Shown in pieces: positions 1-8,500 of a stretch of 48,699 nt of DNA. The notes beneath the pieces were generated by a model that was not told the origin of the DNA, made no database searches, and saw only the letters and a program-made list of their open reading frames with translations. Source of the stretch: an uncultured Selenomonadaceae bacterium (GTDB lineage: Bacteria > Bacillota > Negativicutes > Selenomonadales > Selenomonadaceae); contig CALELM010000093.1 in NCBI GenBank assembly GCA_937902665.1, positions 1-48,699 on the forward strand, read 5' to 3'. How positions within the stretch are numbered: the stretch's first letter is position 1; each line of letters begins with the position of its first letter. Both the position numbers and the translations under genes were made by a program.

Positions 1-572
1 TGCATCATGCCGAAGGGGGTGCGCTGGGCCTGCACCACGGTGCCCTTGCCCTTGCACTCGGGGCAGACTTCGGCGGTCGTACCCTCGGCGCAGCCGGTGC
101 CTTTACAGTCGGGACACTGGTCGATCTTGGCGACGAAGACCTCCTTCTTCACACCGAAGGCTGCCTCCTCGAATTTGACGCTCACGGTCGCACGGAGATT
201 ATCGCCCTTGCGCGGGGCGTTCGGGTTACGGCTCTGACCGCCGCCGCCGAAGCCGAAGCCGCCGAAGATGTCACCGAAGATATCTCCGAAGCCGCCGAAA
301 TCGCCAAAGCCCCCGAAGCCGCCGCCAAAGCCCTGACTCGGGTCGAACGCCGCATGGCCGAACTGGTCGTATTGCGCGCGCTTCTTCTCATCGCCAAGCA
401 CCTCATAGGCTTCATTGACCTCCTTGAACTTGGCTTCTGCTTCCTCCGGATTATCTCGGTGGAGATCTGGATGGTACTTCCTCGCCATCTTCTTGAAGGC
501 CTTCTTGATTTCTGCTTCCGAAGCCCCCTTCTGCAGTCCCAAAACCTCATAATAATCACGTTTATCGCTCAC
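1..572 (-). CDS. dnaJ: Chaperone protein DnaJ, 3' part beyond the window
   Basis: Co-chaperone that stimulates the DnaK ATPase and delivers unfolded clients. The 190 codons present begin SDKRDYYEVLGL and carry the J-domain with its HPD motif (YHPDLHRDN). A long Gly/Phe-rich stretch (GFGGGFGGFGDFGG) follows, then the first CxxCxGxG zinc-finger repeats (CPDCKGTG, CPECKGKG). The rest of the zinc domain and the C-terminal substrate domain lie past the left edge. The start is GTG at 572: no in-frame ATG exists just upstream and the family N-terminus begins here. A GGGATGG sequence upstream is a weak ribosome binding site. It is last in the visible hrcA-grpE-dnaK-dnaJ order, separated from dnaK by a hairpin. 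The identification is secure. Confidence 0.97.
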   Translation of the reverse strand, partial: MSDKRDYYEVLGLQKGASEAEIKKAFKKMARKYHPDLHRDNPEEAEAKFKEVNEAYEVLGDEKKRAQYDQFGHAAFDPSQGFGGGFGGFGDFGGFGDIFGDIFGGFGFGGGGQSRNPNAPRKGDNLRATVSVKFEEAAFGVKKEVFVAKIDQCPDCKGTGCAEGTTAEVCPECKGKGTVVQAQRTPFGMM

Positions 573-590
573 ATTGCACCATCCCTATAC

Positions 591-620
591 AAAATGTTGG
601 GAGTGGACACCACTCCCAAC
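591..620 (-). terminator. Hairpin between dnaK and dnaJ
   Basis: A perfect 11-bp stem (GTTGGGAGTGG with CCACTCCCAAC, loop of 3) lies just after the dnaK stop, followed in the minus direction by ATTTTG. The T-tract is short, so it may be a leaky terminator or an RNA-processing stem that lowers dnaJ relative to dnaK. That role is inference. Confidence 0.6.
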
Positions 621-652
621 CCATAATCCTGCAATCCTATTTCAAAAAGGAT

Positions 653-2503
653 TTACTTATTTTCCTTGACTTCGGTATACTCTGCATCTACCACATCGTC
701 ATCCTGCTTTGCGGACTGCTCCTGTGCCTGCTGGCCACCTGCCTCAGCACCGCCTGCTGGCTGCTGCTGTGCCTGCTTGTAAACAGCAGCGCTCATCTCA
801 TAGAGCGGCTTCTGCAATTCTTCCGTTGCTGCCTTGATTGCGTCCGTATCGCTTCCCTTCAAGGCTTCCTTGACCTTCTCGCAAGCAGCCTGAACCTTTT
901 CTACCTGCGCCTTGTCTGCCTTGTCGCCAAGATCCTTTATCGTCTTTTCTGCCTGATAAACGAGGCTGTCTGCCTGATTCCTTGCGTCAATGGACTCCTT
1001 CTGCTTCTTATCCTCAGCTGCATGTGCTTCTGCTTCCTTGACCATGCGGTCGATGTCTTCCTTACTCATGCCGCTGTCGGACTGGATCGTGATCTTCTGC
1101 TCCTTGCCCGTGCCGAGATCCTTTGCCGATACGTTTACGATACCATTAGCATCGATATTGAAGGAAACCTCAATACGGGGAACACCGCGCGGTGCTGGCG
1201 GAATATCGGAAAGCTCGAACCTGCCGAGCGTCTTGTTTGCTGCAGCCATCTCACGCTCGCCCTGCAATACATGGATGTCAACCGACGGCTGATTGTCCGC
1301 AGCCGTGGAGAATACCTGGCTCTTGGACACCGGAATCGTCGTATTGCGCTCAATAATCTTCGTGCAAACACCGCCAAGCGTCTCAATGCCGAGGGAAAGC
1401 GGCGTAACATCCAAAAGAAGAACGTCCTTGACTTCGCCAACAAGGACACCGCCCTGAATGGCAGCACCGACCGAAACGCACTCGTCCGGATTGATTCCAC
1501 GGGAAGGCTCCTTGTCCAGATAGCGCTTGATAGCCTCCTGAACTGCCGGAATACGGGAAGAACCACCCACCAAAATAATCTTGTCAATATCGCTGCCCGT
1601 AAGGCCTGCATCTGCCATTGCCTTGCGTGTCGGCTCCATCGTGCGCTCAATGAGATCCGAAGTCAACTCATCAAACTTCGCACGGGAAAGCGTAAGATCC
1701 AAGTGGAGCGGGCCACTCGGTCCTGCCGTAATGAACGGGAGGTTGATGCTCGTCTGAGTCATATTGGAAAGCTCAATCTTTGCCTTCTCAGCAGCCTCAA
1801 TCACACGCTGCGCACTCATCTTGTCCGCAGAAAGGTCGATAGCATTCTGCTTCTTGAACTCCGACACAATCCAGTCAAACACTGCCTTGTCGAAATCGTC
1901 ACCGCCAAGGTGCGTATCTCCGTTCGTTGCCTTAACCTCGAACACGCCATCGCTCAGTTCCAAAATGGAAACATCGAACGTGCCGCCGCCAAGGTCAAAT
2001 ACGAGAATCGTCTCGTCCTGATCCTTGTCAAGACCATAGGAAAGAGCCGCAGCCGTTGGCTCGTTGATGATACGAAGAACTTCAAGTCCTGCAATCTTGC
2101 CGGCATCCTTCGTTGCCTGACGCTGGCTGTCATTGAAGTACGCAGGAACCGTGATAACTGCCTGCGTCACTGTCTCGCCAAGATATGCCTCTGCATCAGC
2201 CTTCAGCTTCTGAAGAACCATAGCAGAAATCTCAGGCGGCGTATAGCCCTTACCGTCTACCGTTACCTTGTAGCTGCTCTCGCCCATGTGGCGCTTGATG
2301 GATGAAATCGTGCGATCTGGATTCGAGACTGCCTGACGCTTTGCAAGCTGGCCTACCAAACGCTGCCCATCCTTCGTGAAACCTACCACGGACGGAGTAA
2401 TGCGGCTGCCCTCAGGGTTCGTGATAACCGTAGGCTCGCCGCCTTCCATAACCGATACAACAGAGTTCGTCGTACCAAGGTCGATACCAATTACTTTTGA
2501 CAT
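653..2503 (-). CDS. dnaK: Molecular chaperone DnaK (Hsp70)
   Basis: ATP-dependent chaperone of 616 aa, the usual length. The actin-like ATPase domain opens with SKVIGIDLGTTNS and contains VPAYFNDSQRQATK, the phosphate-binding DLGGGTFDVS and the adenosine motif LVGGSSRIPAV. The hydrophobic linker DVLLLDVTPLSLG leads into the substrate-binding domain, and the tail ends in the acidic DDDVVDAEYTEV. The ATG at 2503 is chosen over a TTG six bases upstream: an AGGAGG box sits 7 nt before it and the family starts MSK. GrpE lies 76 bp upstream and dnaJ downstream. Expression is expected from the CIRCE-controlled promoter before hrcA. Confidence 0.99.
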   Translation of the reverse strand: MSKVIGIDLGTTNSVVSVMEGGEPTVITNPEGSRITPSVVGFTKDGQRLVGQLAKRQAVSNPDRTISSIKRHMGESSYKVTVDGKGYTPPEISAMVLQKLKADAEAYLGETVTQAVITVPAYFNDSQRQATKDAGKIAGLEVLRIINEPTAAALSYGLDKDQDETILVFDLGGGTFDVSILELSDGVFEVKATNGDTHLGGDDFDKAVFDWIVSEFKKQNAIDLSADKMSAQRVIEAAEKAKIELSNMTQTSINLPFITAGPSGPLHLDLTLSRAKFDELTSDLIERTMEPTRKAMADAGLTGSDIDKIILVGGSSRIPAVQEAIKRYLDKEPSRGINPDECVSVGAAIQGGVLVGEVKDVLLLDVTPLSLGIETLGGVCTKIIERNTTIPVSKSQVFSTAADNQPSVDIHVLQGEREMAAANKTLGRFELSDIPPAPRGVPRIEVSFNIDANGIVNVSAKDLGTGKEQKITIQSDSGMSKEDIDRMVKEAEAHAAEDKKQKESIDARNQADSLVYQAEKTIKDLGDKADKAQVEKVQAACEKVKEALKGSDTDAIKAATEELQKPLYEMSAAVYKQAQQQPAGGAEAGGQQAQEQSAKQDDDVVDAEYTEVKENK

Positions 2504-2579
2504 AAACAATTCCTCCTATATAAAACTATATACTGTATGCTGATTTATCATGAAAGCAGTTTCCTGCCTTTCATCCTGC

Positions 2580-3146
2580 TTAATTTGCCACGACCTGCAC
2601 CATGCTGGGGCGAATGACACGCCCCTTGACAATATAGCCCTTCTGAAGCTCCATCGCCACCGTATCGTCCTCCAGCTCCTCGTTCTGCACACGCTGAACG
2701 GCCTGATGGAAATTGGGATCAAATTTCTTGCCCTTTGCTTCCACCGGCTCCAAGCCGTTGTTCTTCAAAATTTCCCCAAACTGCGTGAAAATCATCTCCA
2801 TGCCCTTATGGAAACTTTCCAAATCCTTGTTTTCTGCCATCATGGCACGCTCAAAGTTATCCAAAAAAGGAAGCAGATCCGTCAAAAGCTCCTGCGTCAC
2901 GACATCGCGAAGCTCCTCCTTTTCCTTGTTCGTGCGCCGCTTGAAGTTCGCAAATTCCGCCTGAAGCCTCTGGAACTTGTCTGTCATATCCTTGAGCTCC
3001 TCTTGAAGCATTGCTTCCTTGGAGATTTCCTCCGCTTCCTGCGTTTCCTGCGTTTCCTCTACAGCCTCTGTCATTTCCTCAGCTTCGGGGGCTTTCCCAG
3101 CAGTCTCCTCCTGCCTTATCTCTTCCTGATTCTCGTTATTTTCCAT
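2580..3146 (-). CDS. grpE: Nucleotide exchange factor GrpE
   Basis: GrpE releases ADP from DnaK and so resets the chaperone cycle. The 188-aa protein has a Glu-rich disordered N-terminus (residues 1 to about 50), then the long dimerising helix (about 50-95, ending FANFKRRTNKEKEE). The C-terminal beta domain ends with the family signature KGYIVKGRVIRPSMVQV. It starts 20 bp after hrcA and precedes dnaK, as in other Firmicutes heat-shock operons. Nothing looks damaged. Confidence 0.98.
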   Translation of the reverse strand: MENNENQEEIRQEETAGKAPEAEEMTEAVEETQETQEAEEISKEAMLQEELKDMTDKFQRLQAEFANFKRRTNKEKEELRDVVTQELLTDLLPFLDNFERAMMAENKDLESFHKGMEMIFTQFGEILKNNGLEPVEAKGKKFDPNFHQAVQRVQNEELEDDTVAMELQKGYIVKGRVIRPSMVQVVAN

Positions 3147-3166
3147 ACTCTACCTATCCCTCATTT

Positions 3167-4189
3167 CTACCAATGAAATCGACGTATAATATCCGAAAGA
3201 TTCGTATTCATATAACCGAGCAAGGACATTGCCTTGGCATATTCCATACGGGTAGGACCCAGTACCGCAAGCGTTCCAAGGAGTTCCCCATCTAAATGAT
3301 AGGTTGCCGTAATGATACTGCAATCCTGAATGCGGCGGCTCTCATTCTCCTGCCCGATGGTGACCTCCAACCCTTCTCCCATATGGGCATGCAGGATATC
3401 CTTGATAAGTTCCTCCTCCTCCAGCATGAGCAGGATTTCCTTTACCTTGTCCACATCACGGAATTCCGGCTGCTCCAGCATTTGCGTTGTACCGCCAAGG
3501 TACAAGCGCTCGCGCTTCTCAGAATCCAATGCCCGCCGAATCAGCGACATCGCAGCCTCAAAAACCGCCTCATCCTGAATCTCGTCCTGAATTGCCTTCA
3601 TGTCTGGGCTTTGAATCGTTTGCAGGACATGTCCCGCCAGCCGCTTGTTGATCACGGCTGCCATTCGCTGGAAATCCTCGAACGTAGAACCTGACGGCAT
3701 CTCCAGAATCTTGTTCTCGACAAAGCCGGCATCCGTCATAATGACAGCAATGGAACGATTGGAATCCAAAGGCAAGAACTGAATGCACCGAAAAGCAGCC
3801 TGCGTAACCTGAGGAGCCAGCACCATGGAAACATTCCTTGTCAGCTTGGAAATCAGCTTTGCCGTCTCCTTGAACACCTCGTCAATACGCCGTACCCTAG
3901 TCTTGTACCACTGATCGATAATCGCCTTTTCCTCCTGCGTCATGGGAGGCGGCTGCGCCAGCCCATCCACATAAAAACGATAGCCCTTGGAGGAAGGAAT
4001 CCGACCGGACGACGTATGCAAATGCTCCAAATAGCCAAGCATTTCCAAATCTGCCATCTCATTGCGGATTGTAGCAGGGCTCACGCCAAGGTCATGGGTT
4101 CTCGCCAACGTCCTTGAACCTACTGGCTCTGCTGATGAAATGTAGTCCTGAACGATAGCCTGCAAAATTCTCTGCTTTCTTTCATCCAT
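3167..4189 (-). CDS. hrcA: Heat-inducible transcription repressor HrcA
   Basis: Repressor that binds CIRCE and needs GroEL for full activity, so operon expression follows chaperone demand. The 340-aa protein starts with a winged helix (ERKQRILQAIVQDYI; recognition region SPATIRNEMADLEMLGYL). A GAF-like domain and the family-typical C-terminus (ISTATYHLDGELLGTLAVLGPTRMEY-type, here with TRMEYAKAMSLLGYMN) follow. ATG 4189 is preferred over GTG 4201 because the upstream GGGAGG box overlaps the GTG. It is the first gene of the operon, so the repressor controls its own synthesis. Confidence 0.97.
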   Translation of the reverse strand: MDERKQRILQAIVQDYISSAEPVGSRTLARTHDLGVSPATIRNEMADLEMLGYLEHLHTSSGRIPSSKGYRFYVDGLAQPPPMTQEEKAIIDQWYKTRVRRIDEVFKETAKLISKLTRNVSMVLAPQVTQAAFRCIQFLPLDSNRSIAVIMTDAGFVENKILEMPSGSTFEDFQRMAAVINKRLAGHVLQTIQSPDMKAIQDEIQDEAVFEAAMSLIRRALDSEKRERLYLGGTTQMLEQPEFRDVDKVKEILLMLEEEELIKDILHAHMGEGLEVTIGQENESRRIQDCSIITATYHLDGELLGTLAVLGPTRMEYAKAMSLLGYMNTNLSDIIRRFHW

Positions 4190-4214
4190 CCTGCACTTCA
4201 CCTCCCTAACCCTG

Positions 4215-4241
4215 TTAGCACTCTTTTCTGTTGAGTGCTAA
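4215..4241. promoter_or_regulatory. CIRCE operator (HrcA binding site)
   Basis: A perfect TTAGCACTC-N9-GAGTGCTAA inverted repeat, 26 bp upstream of the hrcA ATG and just downstream of the promoter at 4251-4279. It matches the CIRCE consensus exactly. By family knowledge HrcA binds it and represses the operon below heat-shock temperature. Confidence 0.98.
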
Positions 4242-4250
4242 CCTGTAAAT

Positions 4251-4279
4251 AGAATACAATGACAAGAAAAAAAAGTCAA
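4251..4279 (-). promoter_or_regulatory. Promoter of the hrcA-grpE-dnaK-dnaJ operon
   Basis: TTGACT, 17-bp spacer, TATTCT on the minus strand, with CIRCE covering the expected start of transcription. This is a housekeeping sigma-A type promoter, so control is by repressor and not by an alternative sigma factor. Confidence 0.88.
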
Positions 4280-4301
4280 TAGAAAACGTCAAAAAGTCAA
4301 C

Positions 4302-4340
4302 AAAAAAATCGGCACAGGGCAAAATCGCACCCATGCCGAT
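4302..4340 (-). terminator. Rho-independent terminator after the YjfB-like gene
   Basis: Stem ATCGGCA/TGCCGAT with an inner GGG/CCC pairing, followed in the minus direction by a run of seven T. It separates the upstream small gene from the heat-shock promoter. Confidence 0.88.
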
Positions 4341-4349
4341 CTAAATTCC

Positions 4350-4541
4350 TTACACTAAAAGGTTCAAATTTGCTCCGATATTTGGATCGAGGCTCATGCC
4401 CTCCTCAATATCTCCCAGCATATCCTCAATACTCGCTGTCTGCGTGTCCATCGCCATCTTCAAGACACCAATGCTGAAATCCCGCTGCACTTGGCTCTGA
4501 TGCAAATCCACCGACACAGCAGCGATCGCCATATCTCCCAT
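4350..4541 (-). CDS. YjfB-like small protein (putative motility protein family)
   Basis: A 63-aa protein. Its pattern of an AVSVDLHQSQVQ segment, the core SIGVLKMAMDTQ and a C-terminal SLDPNIGANLNLLV resembles the YjfB family, which Pfam calls putative motility proteins; the molecular role is unknown. The start at 4541 has GGAGAGGTG at good distance. An upstream in-frame extension of 28 codons has no ribosome binding site and non-family sequence. No signal peptide or membrane segment is visible. It appears to be a single-gene unit, followed by the terminator at 4302-4340. Confidence 0.8.
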   Translation of the reverse strand: MGDMAIAAVSVDLHQSQVQRDFSIGVLKMAMDTQTASIEDMLGDIEEGMSLDPNIGANLNLLV

Positions 4542-4710
4542 CACAATCACCTCTCCTAACAAACACTCCCTTGGAAGCAAGTTGTCACAAAATGAAAAAA
4601 TCCTTCCTTTTTCCTCAAAAAACACAGATTACGGAACACCGTCCTCTAAACAGCAAGCATATCTTTCCGACTCTTCCTTACGCCCATAAAACAAGGAACA
4701 AGAGGCGGAA

Positions 4711-5241
4711 TCACGCTACAAAATCCACGTTCATGCCCCGATACTTATTGTCAGCTTCCGATTCCTTGAGATCCTTTTGATACGGGTTTTCCTCATTATA
4801 GTAGCGGATCTGCGTGCTTGTCGTTCCTCCGGAAACATAGCTACGGCCACATTCTGGACACACGGAATGCTTCAGCTGGACAGAACACCGCATAACCTCG
4901 CCGTTGTTCTCTGCCGCCTTTTGATATGCATTTGCTACATGCTCATGCTCATGCCCAAGCACGACAGAAGCAGAACTACCGGGATCGATATGCCCGGGTG
5001 TCTTGAAGGAAACCATTTCATTCGACCCATCCTGATATTTGCGGTGCTTGCACGTCTCGCAATCCGCTGGCGTGCTATGCCCATCCACATCCTCTGCCTT
5101 ATCCTCATCAGGAACGGCTCCCGGCATTTCCTCGCCTGCCGCATAGCCCGAAGACGCTCCAACCCCATCCTGCGGATCCGATGGGTACTGCATCGAGTAC
5201 GCATAGCCTGCACCTGAAAACGAAACTCCTGAAATGCTCAT
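4711..5241 (-). CDS. Putative zinc metalloprotease-like protein (SprA-related/CJM1_0395-like)
   Basis: A 176-aa protein with a Gly/Ser/Pro-rich N-terminus (about 1-60), a CETCKHRKY cysteine pair, a phrase VSFKTPGHIDPG, and a helix containing HEHEHV that fits HExxH. A second Cys pair follows, CPECGRSYVSGG. Two CxxC pairs plus HExxH suggest two metal sites. The arrangement resembles the uncharacterised SprA-related putative metalloprotease family, assigned from memory of the motif set. ATG 5241 is chosen for its GGGGGG box; the longer frame upstream runs back into the sbcC end. There is no signal peptide, so it is probably cytoplasmic. Its substrate is unknown and catalysis is unproven. Confidence 0.7.
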   Translation of the reverse strand: MSISGVSFSGAGYAYSMQYPSDPQDGVGASSGYAAGEEMPGAVPDEDKAEDVDGHSTPADCETCKHRKYQDGSNEMVSFKTPGHIDPGSSASVVLGHEHEHVANAYQKAAENNGEVMRCSVQLKHSVCPECGRSYVSGGTTSTQIRYYNEENPYQKDLKESEADNKYRGMNVDFVA

Positions 5242-5266
5242 GCCAATCCCCCCTTTTCTATTCTCT

Positions 5267-5295
5267 ATCCTAACAAAAACCCAAGAAAATGTAAA
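5267..5295 (-). promoter_or_regulatory. Putative promoter of the metalloprotease-like gene
   Basis: TTTACA, 17-bp spacer, TAGGAT on the minus strand in the short gap after sbcC, about 25 bp from the ATG at 5241. The match is moderate. Confidence 0.5.
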
Positions 5296-5326
5296 CCAAA
5301 ATCCATAGGCAGGCTCCCTGCTTGCC

Positions 5327-8300
5327 TCAAATCCCAAGGTCAATCGTCACGCTGCTTCCTTCCCTGTTTTTCATGACGTTCAGTTTCCTCGGAATGCATG
5401 CCTTCAGTTCCTCCCGATGACTGATGATCCCTATCATGCGCTGGCAGGAGGACAGTCCCGCCAGAACTTCAAGGGCTTCGGAAAGGGAAGTGTCGTCAAG
5501 TGTCCCAAAGCCTTCGTCCACGAAAAGCGTATCTACTTGAATCCCGCCGTTCATGGAGCTGATGGTATCGGAAAGCCCAAGGGCAAGTGACAGGGAAGCC
5601 TTGAAGGTTTCTCCTCCCGACAGGGTTTTTGCCGAACGATAAGTGTCCTTGATAGTGTCATGCACGTCAATCGAAAGTGCTTCGCTTTTATTCCCACCGC
5701 TCTCGCTCCTGTGGCGGTACAGCTCATACACGCCCTCCGACATAATCGCCAGACGCTTGTTTGCGGCACGAAGGATTTGGTCAAACCCATGCCCCTGCAC
5801 ATATTCCTCCAAAGTGCCTATCCCTTTTCGGGTCGCCACCTGTCCGCTCAGCATCTCATACAGTTGTTTTGTCCTTCCGGCAAGCACACGTTCCTTTTCT
5901 GCTTTTTTAGAAAGGCGATTCATTTCCTTGATAACACCTTGGTTGACTGCCCTTCGTCCCTGCAAGCCTGTGCTGATACTCCTTTTTCCCTTTAGGCTTG
6001 CGGTTCTGTCCTCGATCTCCTTCTGCAAGACATTCGTATCCGTCCGTGTCTTTCCTTTCGCCGCTTCTCGTGCGTCCTGTTGGCGAACATGGGCTTCCGT
6101 CCATTTCTTTTCGTAATCCTTCAAGGATTCCTGTTTCTCGGACAGCTCCTGTTCACTCACAAGGCAGGACAGATACTCCCCTTCCTCTCGGAAGTCTTGC
6201 TCTTTCAATGCCTGTTTCCATTTTTCCTGTGCCTCCCTGCAAGCCTCCTTTGCTTCCTGCTCTGCCTTTTCCGAAAGCTCCTCTGCCTTTGCATTTTTTG
6301 CCAGTCGCTTGTCTGCCTCCGCAAAAGCACTTTCCGCCATCTGTATTCTTTTTTCTATGCCCTCCAGCTTCGCTGTCAGTGCGGATCTGTGTTCCAATGC
6401 CTCTGCCAAGCTATGAAATTCCAGCGTTCCAAGTTGGCTACGCCTTCCCTCTGCGGCAGAAAGCTCCTTCGTAATCTCCAACTGTTTCTTTTGAAGCAGT
6501 TCCTGCTCCCTTTGGTTTACCTCCCTTTCCCTGCGAAGGTCTGTCATTTCCCTCTGCAAAATTCCGAGCCGCTTGACCTTTCCATCAAGCTCATCTGCCG
6601 TTTTCCTTGCGTCTTTTCCCAGCAGAAGCATTTCCTTCTGAACGGCTTCCAGCTTTGCAAAGCCTTCTTCCAAGGAAGGCGTCTCCTGCTTCCCGCAGGA
6701 AAGCCCCCATTCCTCCTCAAGCATGGCAAAATGGCGCTGCATGTCCCCTAAAACTGCCTGTGTCCGCTCCGCATGCCTTGCACAAAAGCCTTCTGCCTGT
6801 TTCACTGCCGCCTCTCGTTCCTTCCCTTTCTGCAAAGCAAACTCCTCGGCACGCTTGACCTCGGCTTCCGTGCAGCTTTCCTCCGTCCGCTTGGCTGGGT
6901 GCGGATGGTGCAAAGAGCCGCAGACAGGACACGGGACATTCTCTTGCAAGTCTTCTGCCAGCAGTCCTGCGCTGTTGTATTCCAAAAGTTTCCTAAGCCT
7001 CTTATGGTCGTTTCTTGCCTTCTCGTAGCTCTCCTCCCTTTTGCGAAAGCTCTCCTGTGCGGCATGAAGCTGTTCCTGCAAATCGGAAAGCCCCTTTTGC
7101 TCCTTCAAGATTTTCTCGCCGGTTCCGTATGCCTTGCGGATTCCCTCCAATCTGGAATTCCAAGCCTCATGACGAGCAGGTGCATCTGCAAGCAGTTTTT
7201 CCTCGGCTTCCTTGTTTTGAAGCTGTACTTGCTTTTCTGAAATGCCCGTTCTTACTGCCTTTAAGCTTTTCTCCAAAGTTTCCTTCTCTGCTTGCAGGCT
7301 GGTTATGGTCTTTGCCAAGGCATCCTGCTCCTTATACCTGCTTTCCTTTTCCTCCATAGCATGAATCTGTTTTCTGAGTTCCTCCAAGTCAGGCTTCTCT
7401 TTTTCTGCCTGCACCTTTTGCCTTTCCGCTTCCTGCCATGCCAACTCGGCAGTCCTTTGTCCTTCCCTTGCCTTTTGGAGACCTTCTGCCCTTTCCTGCC
7501 AATCTCTGCGGGATTTCTGCAGTTCCTCATGCACAGGCTTCAGCTTGTAAAATGCCGCCGTTTCCTTCGCTAAACGCAGCTTCCTCTCCTCCATGACGGG
7601 CTTCTTTTCCAAAAGCCTTTCGACGAGCGCATCAGCTTCTTCCCTTTTGCGAATCTCCAGATTGGTCTTCTCTGCCGCAAGCAATGAGCTCTTGGCTTTA
7701 TCCAAAAGTTGCTCCTCTTTCCTTATCTGCTCCTCCGTGACTTGCAGGCTTTCCTTGTCCTCTGCCTCAATTTCCTCCAAAAGTGCCAGAATCTCCCTTG
7801 CCTGCACCTCATTCAGCGCTTTTTCCGCGATTCCTTTTCTCTCTTTCAAAATATTTTTTTTGGGGCTATCCTCGCCGCATGCCGTCATTTGGAACTGTAC
7901 ATACATGTCATGCTCTGTCTGCCTCAGCTCCCCTTCACATTCCCTGTTCTTTTCCTTCAGGATTTCCGTCATCTTATTATAGTTATCCGTATGAAAAAGC
8001 TTGCGGAAAATCCGCTTGCGTTCCTCGGAACTGGAAGTCAAAAGTTCCTTGAACTCTCCCTGCGCTATCATGGAAATCATCTTGAACTGCTTGTAGTCCA
8101 TACGCAAAAGATCCGTAACAGCAGCAGTCGTTTCCTTTGCACCGGGAATCACGGTATCCCCATGCGAAAAGCTTGCATTGACCATGCGCCCGCCGATTTT
8201 TGCCTTTTTGCTTGTCCACCGAACCACTGTATAAATTTCTCCCCGATGCTCAAACGCCAGCTCCACGCAGGTCTTGCTCCCAGTCTCTGCCCCATCGCTT

Positions 8301-8500
8301 TCCAAGGATTTCCCGTCACGGTCCCCGCCTGTCGTTTCTCCATAGAGCGCATAAGTGATGGCATCGAAAATCATGGTCTTGCCAGCCCCTGTCTTTCCCG
8401 TAATCAGAAACATCCCATCCATTCCAAGCCTTTGAAAATCGATTTCTGTCCTTTTGGCATACGGGCCGAATGCCGTCATCACAAGGTGCATCGGTTTCAT
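5327..8500 (-). CDS. sbcC: Exonuclease subunit SbcC (Rad50-like ATPase)
   Basis: ATPase subunit of the SbcCD nuclease, which cuts hairpins and protein-blocked DNA ends during replication and repair. The 1057-aa protein has Walker A GKTGAGKT at residues 35-42 and a very long coiled coil broken near the middle by the zinc-hook CPVC (in NVPCPVCGSLHH). The ABC signature LSGGETFKASLSLALGLSD and Walker B LFVDEGFGTLDD are near the C-terminus. ATG 8500 overlaps the sbcD stop by 4 nt (ATGA), so translation is coupled. A 15-codon upstream extension in the frame lies within sbcD and is rejected. All catalytic motifs are present. Confidence 0.96.
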   Translation of the reverse strand: MKPMHLVMTAFGPYAKRTEIDFQRLGMDGMFLITGKTGAGKTMIFDAITYALYGETTGGDRDGKSLESDGAETGSKTCVELAFEHRGEIYTVVRWTSKKAKIGGRMVNASFSHGDTVIPGAKETTAAVTDLLRMDYKQFKMISMIAQGEFKELLTSSSEERKRIFRKLFHTDNYNKMTEILKEKNRECEGELRQTEHDMYVQFQMTACGEDSPKKNILKERKGIAEKALNEVQAREILALLEEIEAEDKESLQVTEEQIRKEEQLLDKAKSSLLAAEKTNLEIRKREEADALVERLLEKKPVMEERKLRLAKETAAFYKLKPVHEELQKSRRDWQERAEGLQKAREGQRTAELAWQEAERQKVQAEKEKPDLEELRKQIHAMEEKESRYKEQDALAKTITSLQAEKETLEKSLKAVRTGISEKQVQLQNKEAEEKLLADAPARHEAWNSRLEGIRKAYGTGEKILKEQKGLSDLQEQLHAAQESFRKREESYEKARNDHKRLRKLLEYNSAGLLAEDLQENVPCPVCGSLHHPHPAKRTEESCTEAEVKRAEEFALQKGKEREAAVKQAEGFCARHAERTQAVLGDMQRHFAMLEEEWGLSCGKQETPSLEEGFAKLEAVQKEMLLLGKDARKTADELDGKVKRLGILQREMTDLRREREVNQREQELLQKKQLEITKELSAAEGRRSQLGTLEFHSLAEALEHRSALTAKLEGIEKRIQMAESAFAEADKRLAKNAKAEELSEKAEQEAKEACREAQEKWKQALKEQDFREEGEYLSCLVSEQELSEKQESLKDYEKKWTEAHVRQQDAREAAKGKTRTDTNVLQKEIEDRTASLKGKRSISTGLQGRRAVNQGVIKEMNRLSKKAEKERVLAGRTKQLYEMLSGQVATRKGIGTLEEYVQGHGFDQILRAANKRLAIMSEGVYELYRHRSESGGNKSEALSIDVHDTIKDTYRSAKTLSGGETFKASLSLALGLSDTISSMNGGIQVDTLFVDEGFGTLDDTSLSEALEVLAGLSSCQRMIGIISHREELKACIPRKLNVMKNREGSSVTIDLGI

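Noticed and set aside
1022..2305. A 427-codon open frame on the plus strand opposite dnaK
   Set aside because: It lies wholly within dnaK on the other strand, has no ribosome binding site or known motif, and arises from the codon use of dnaK.
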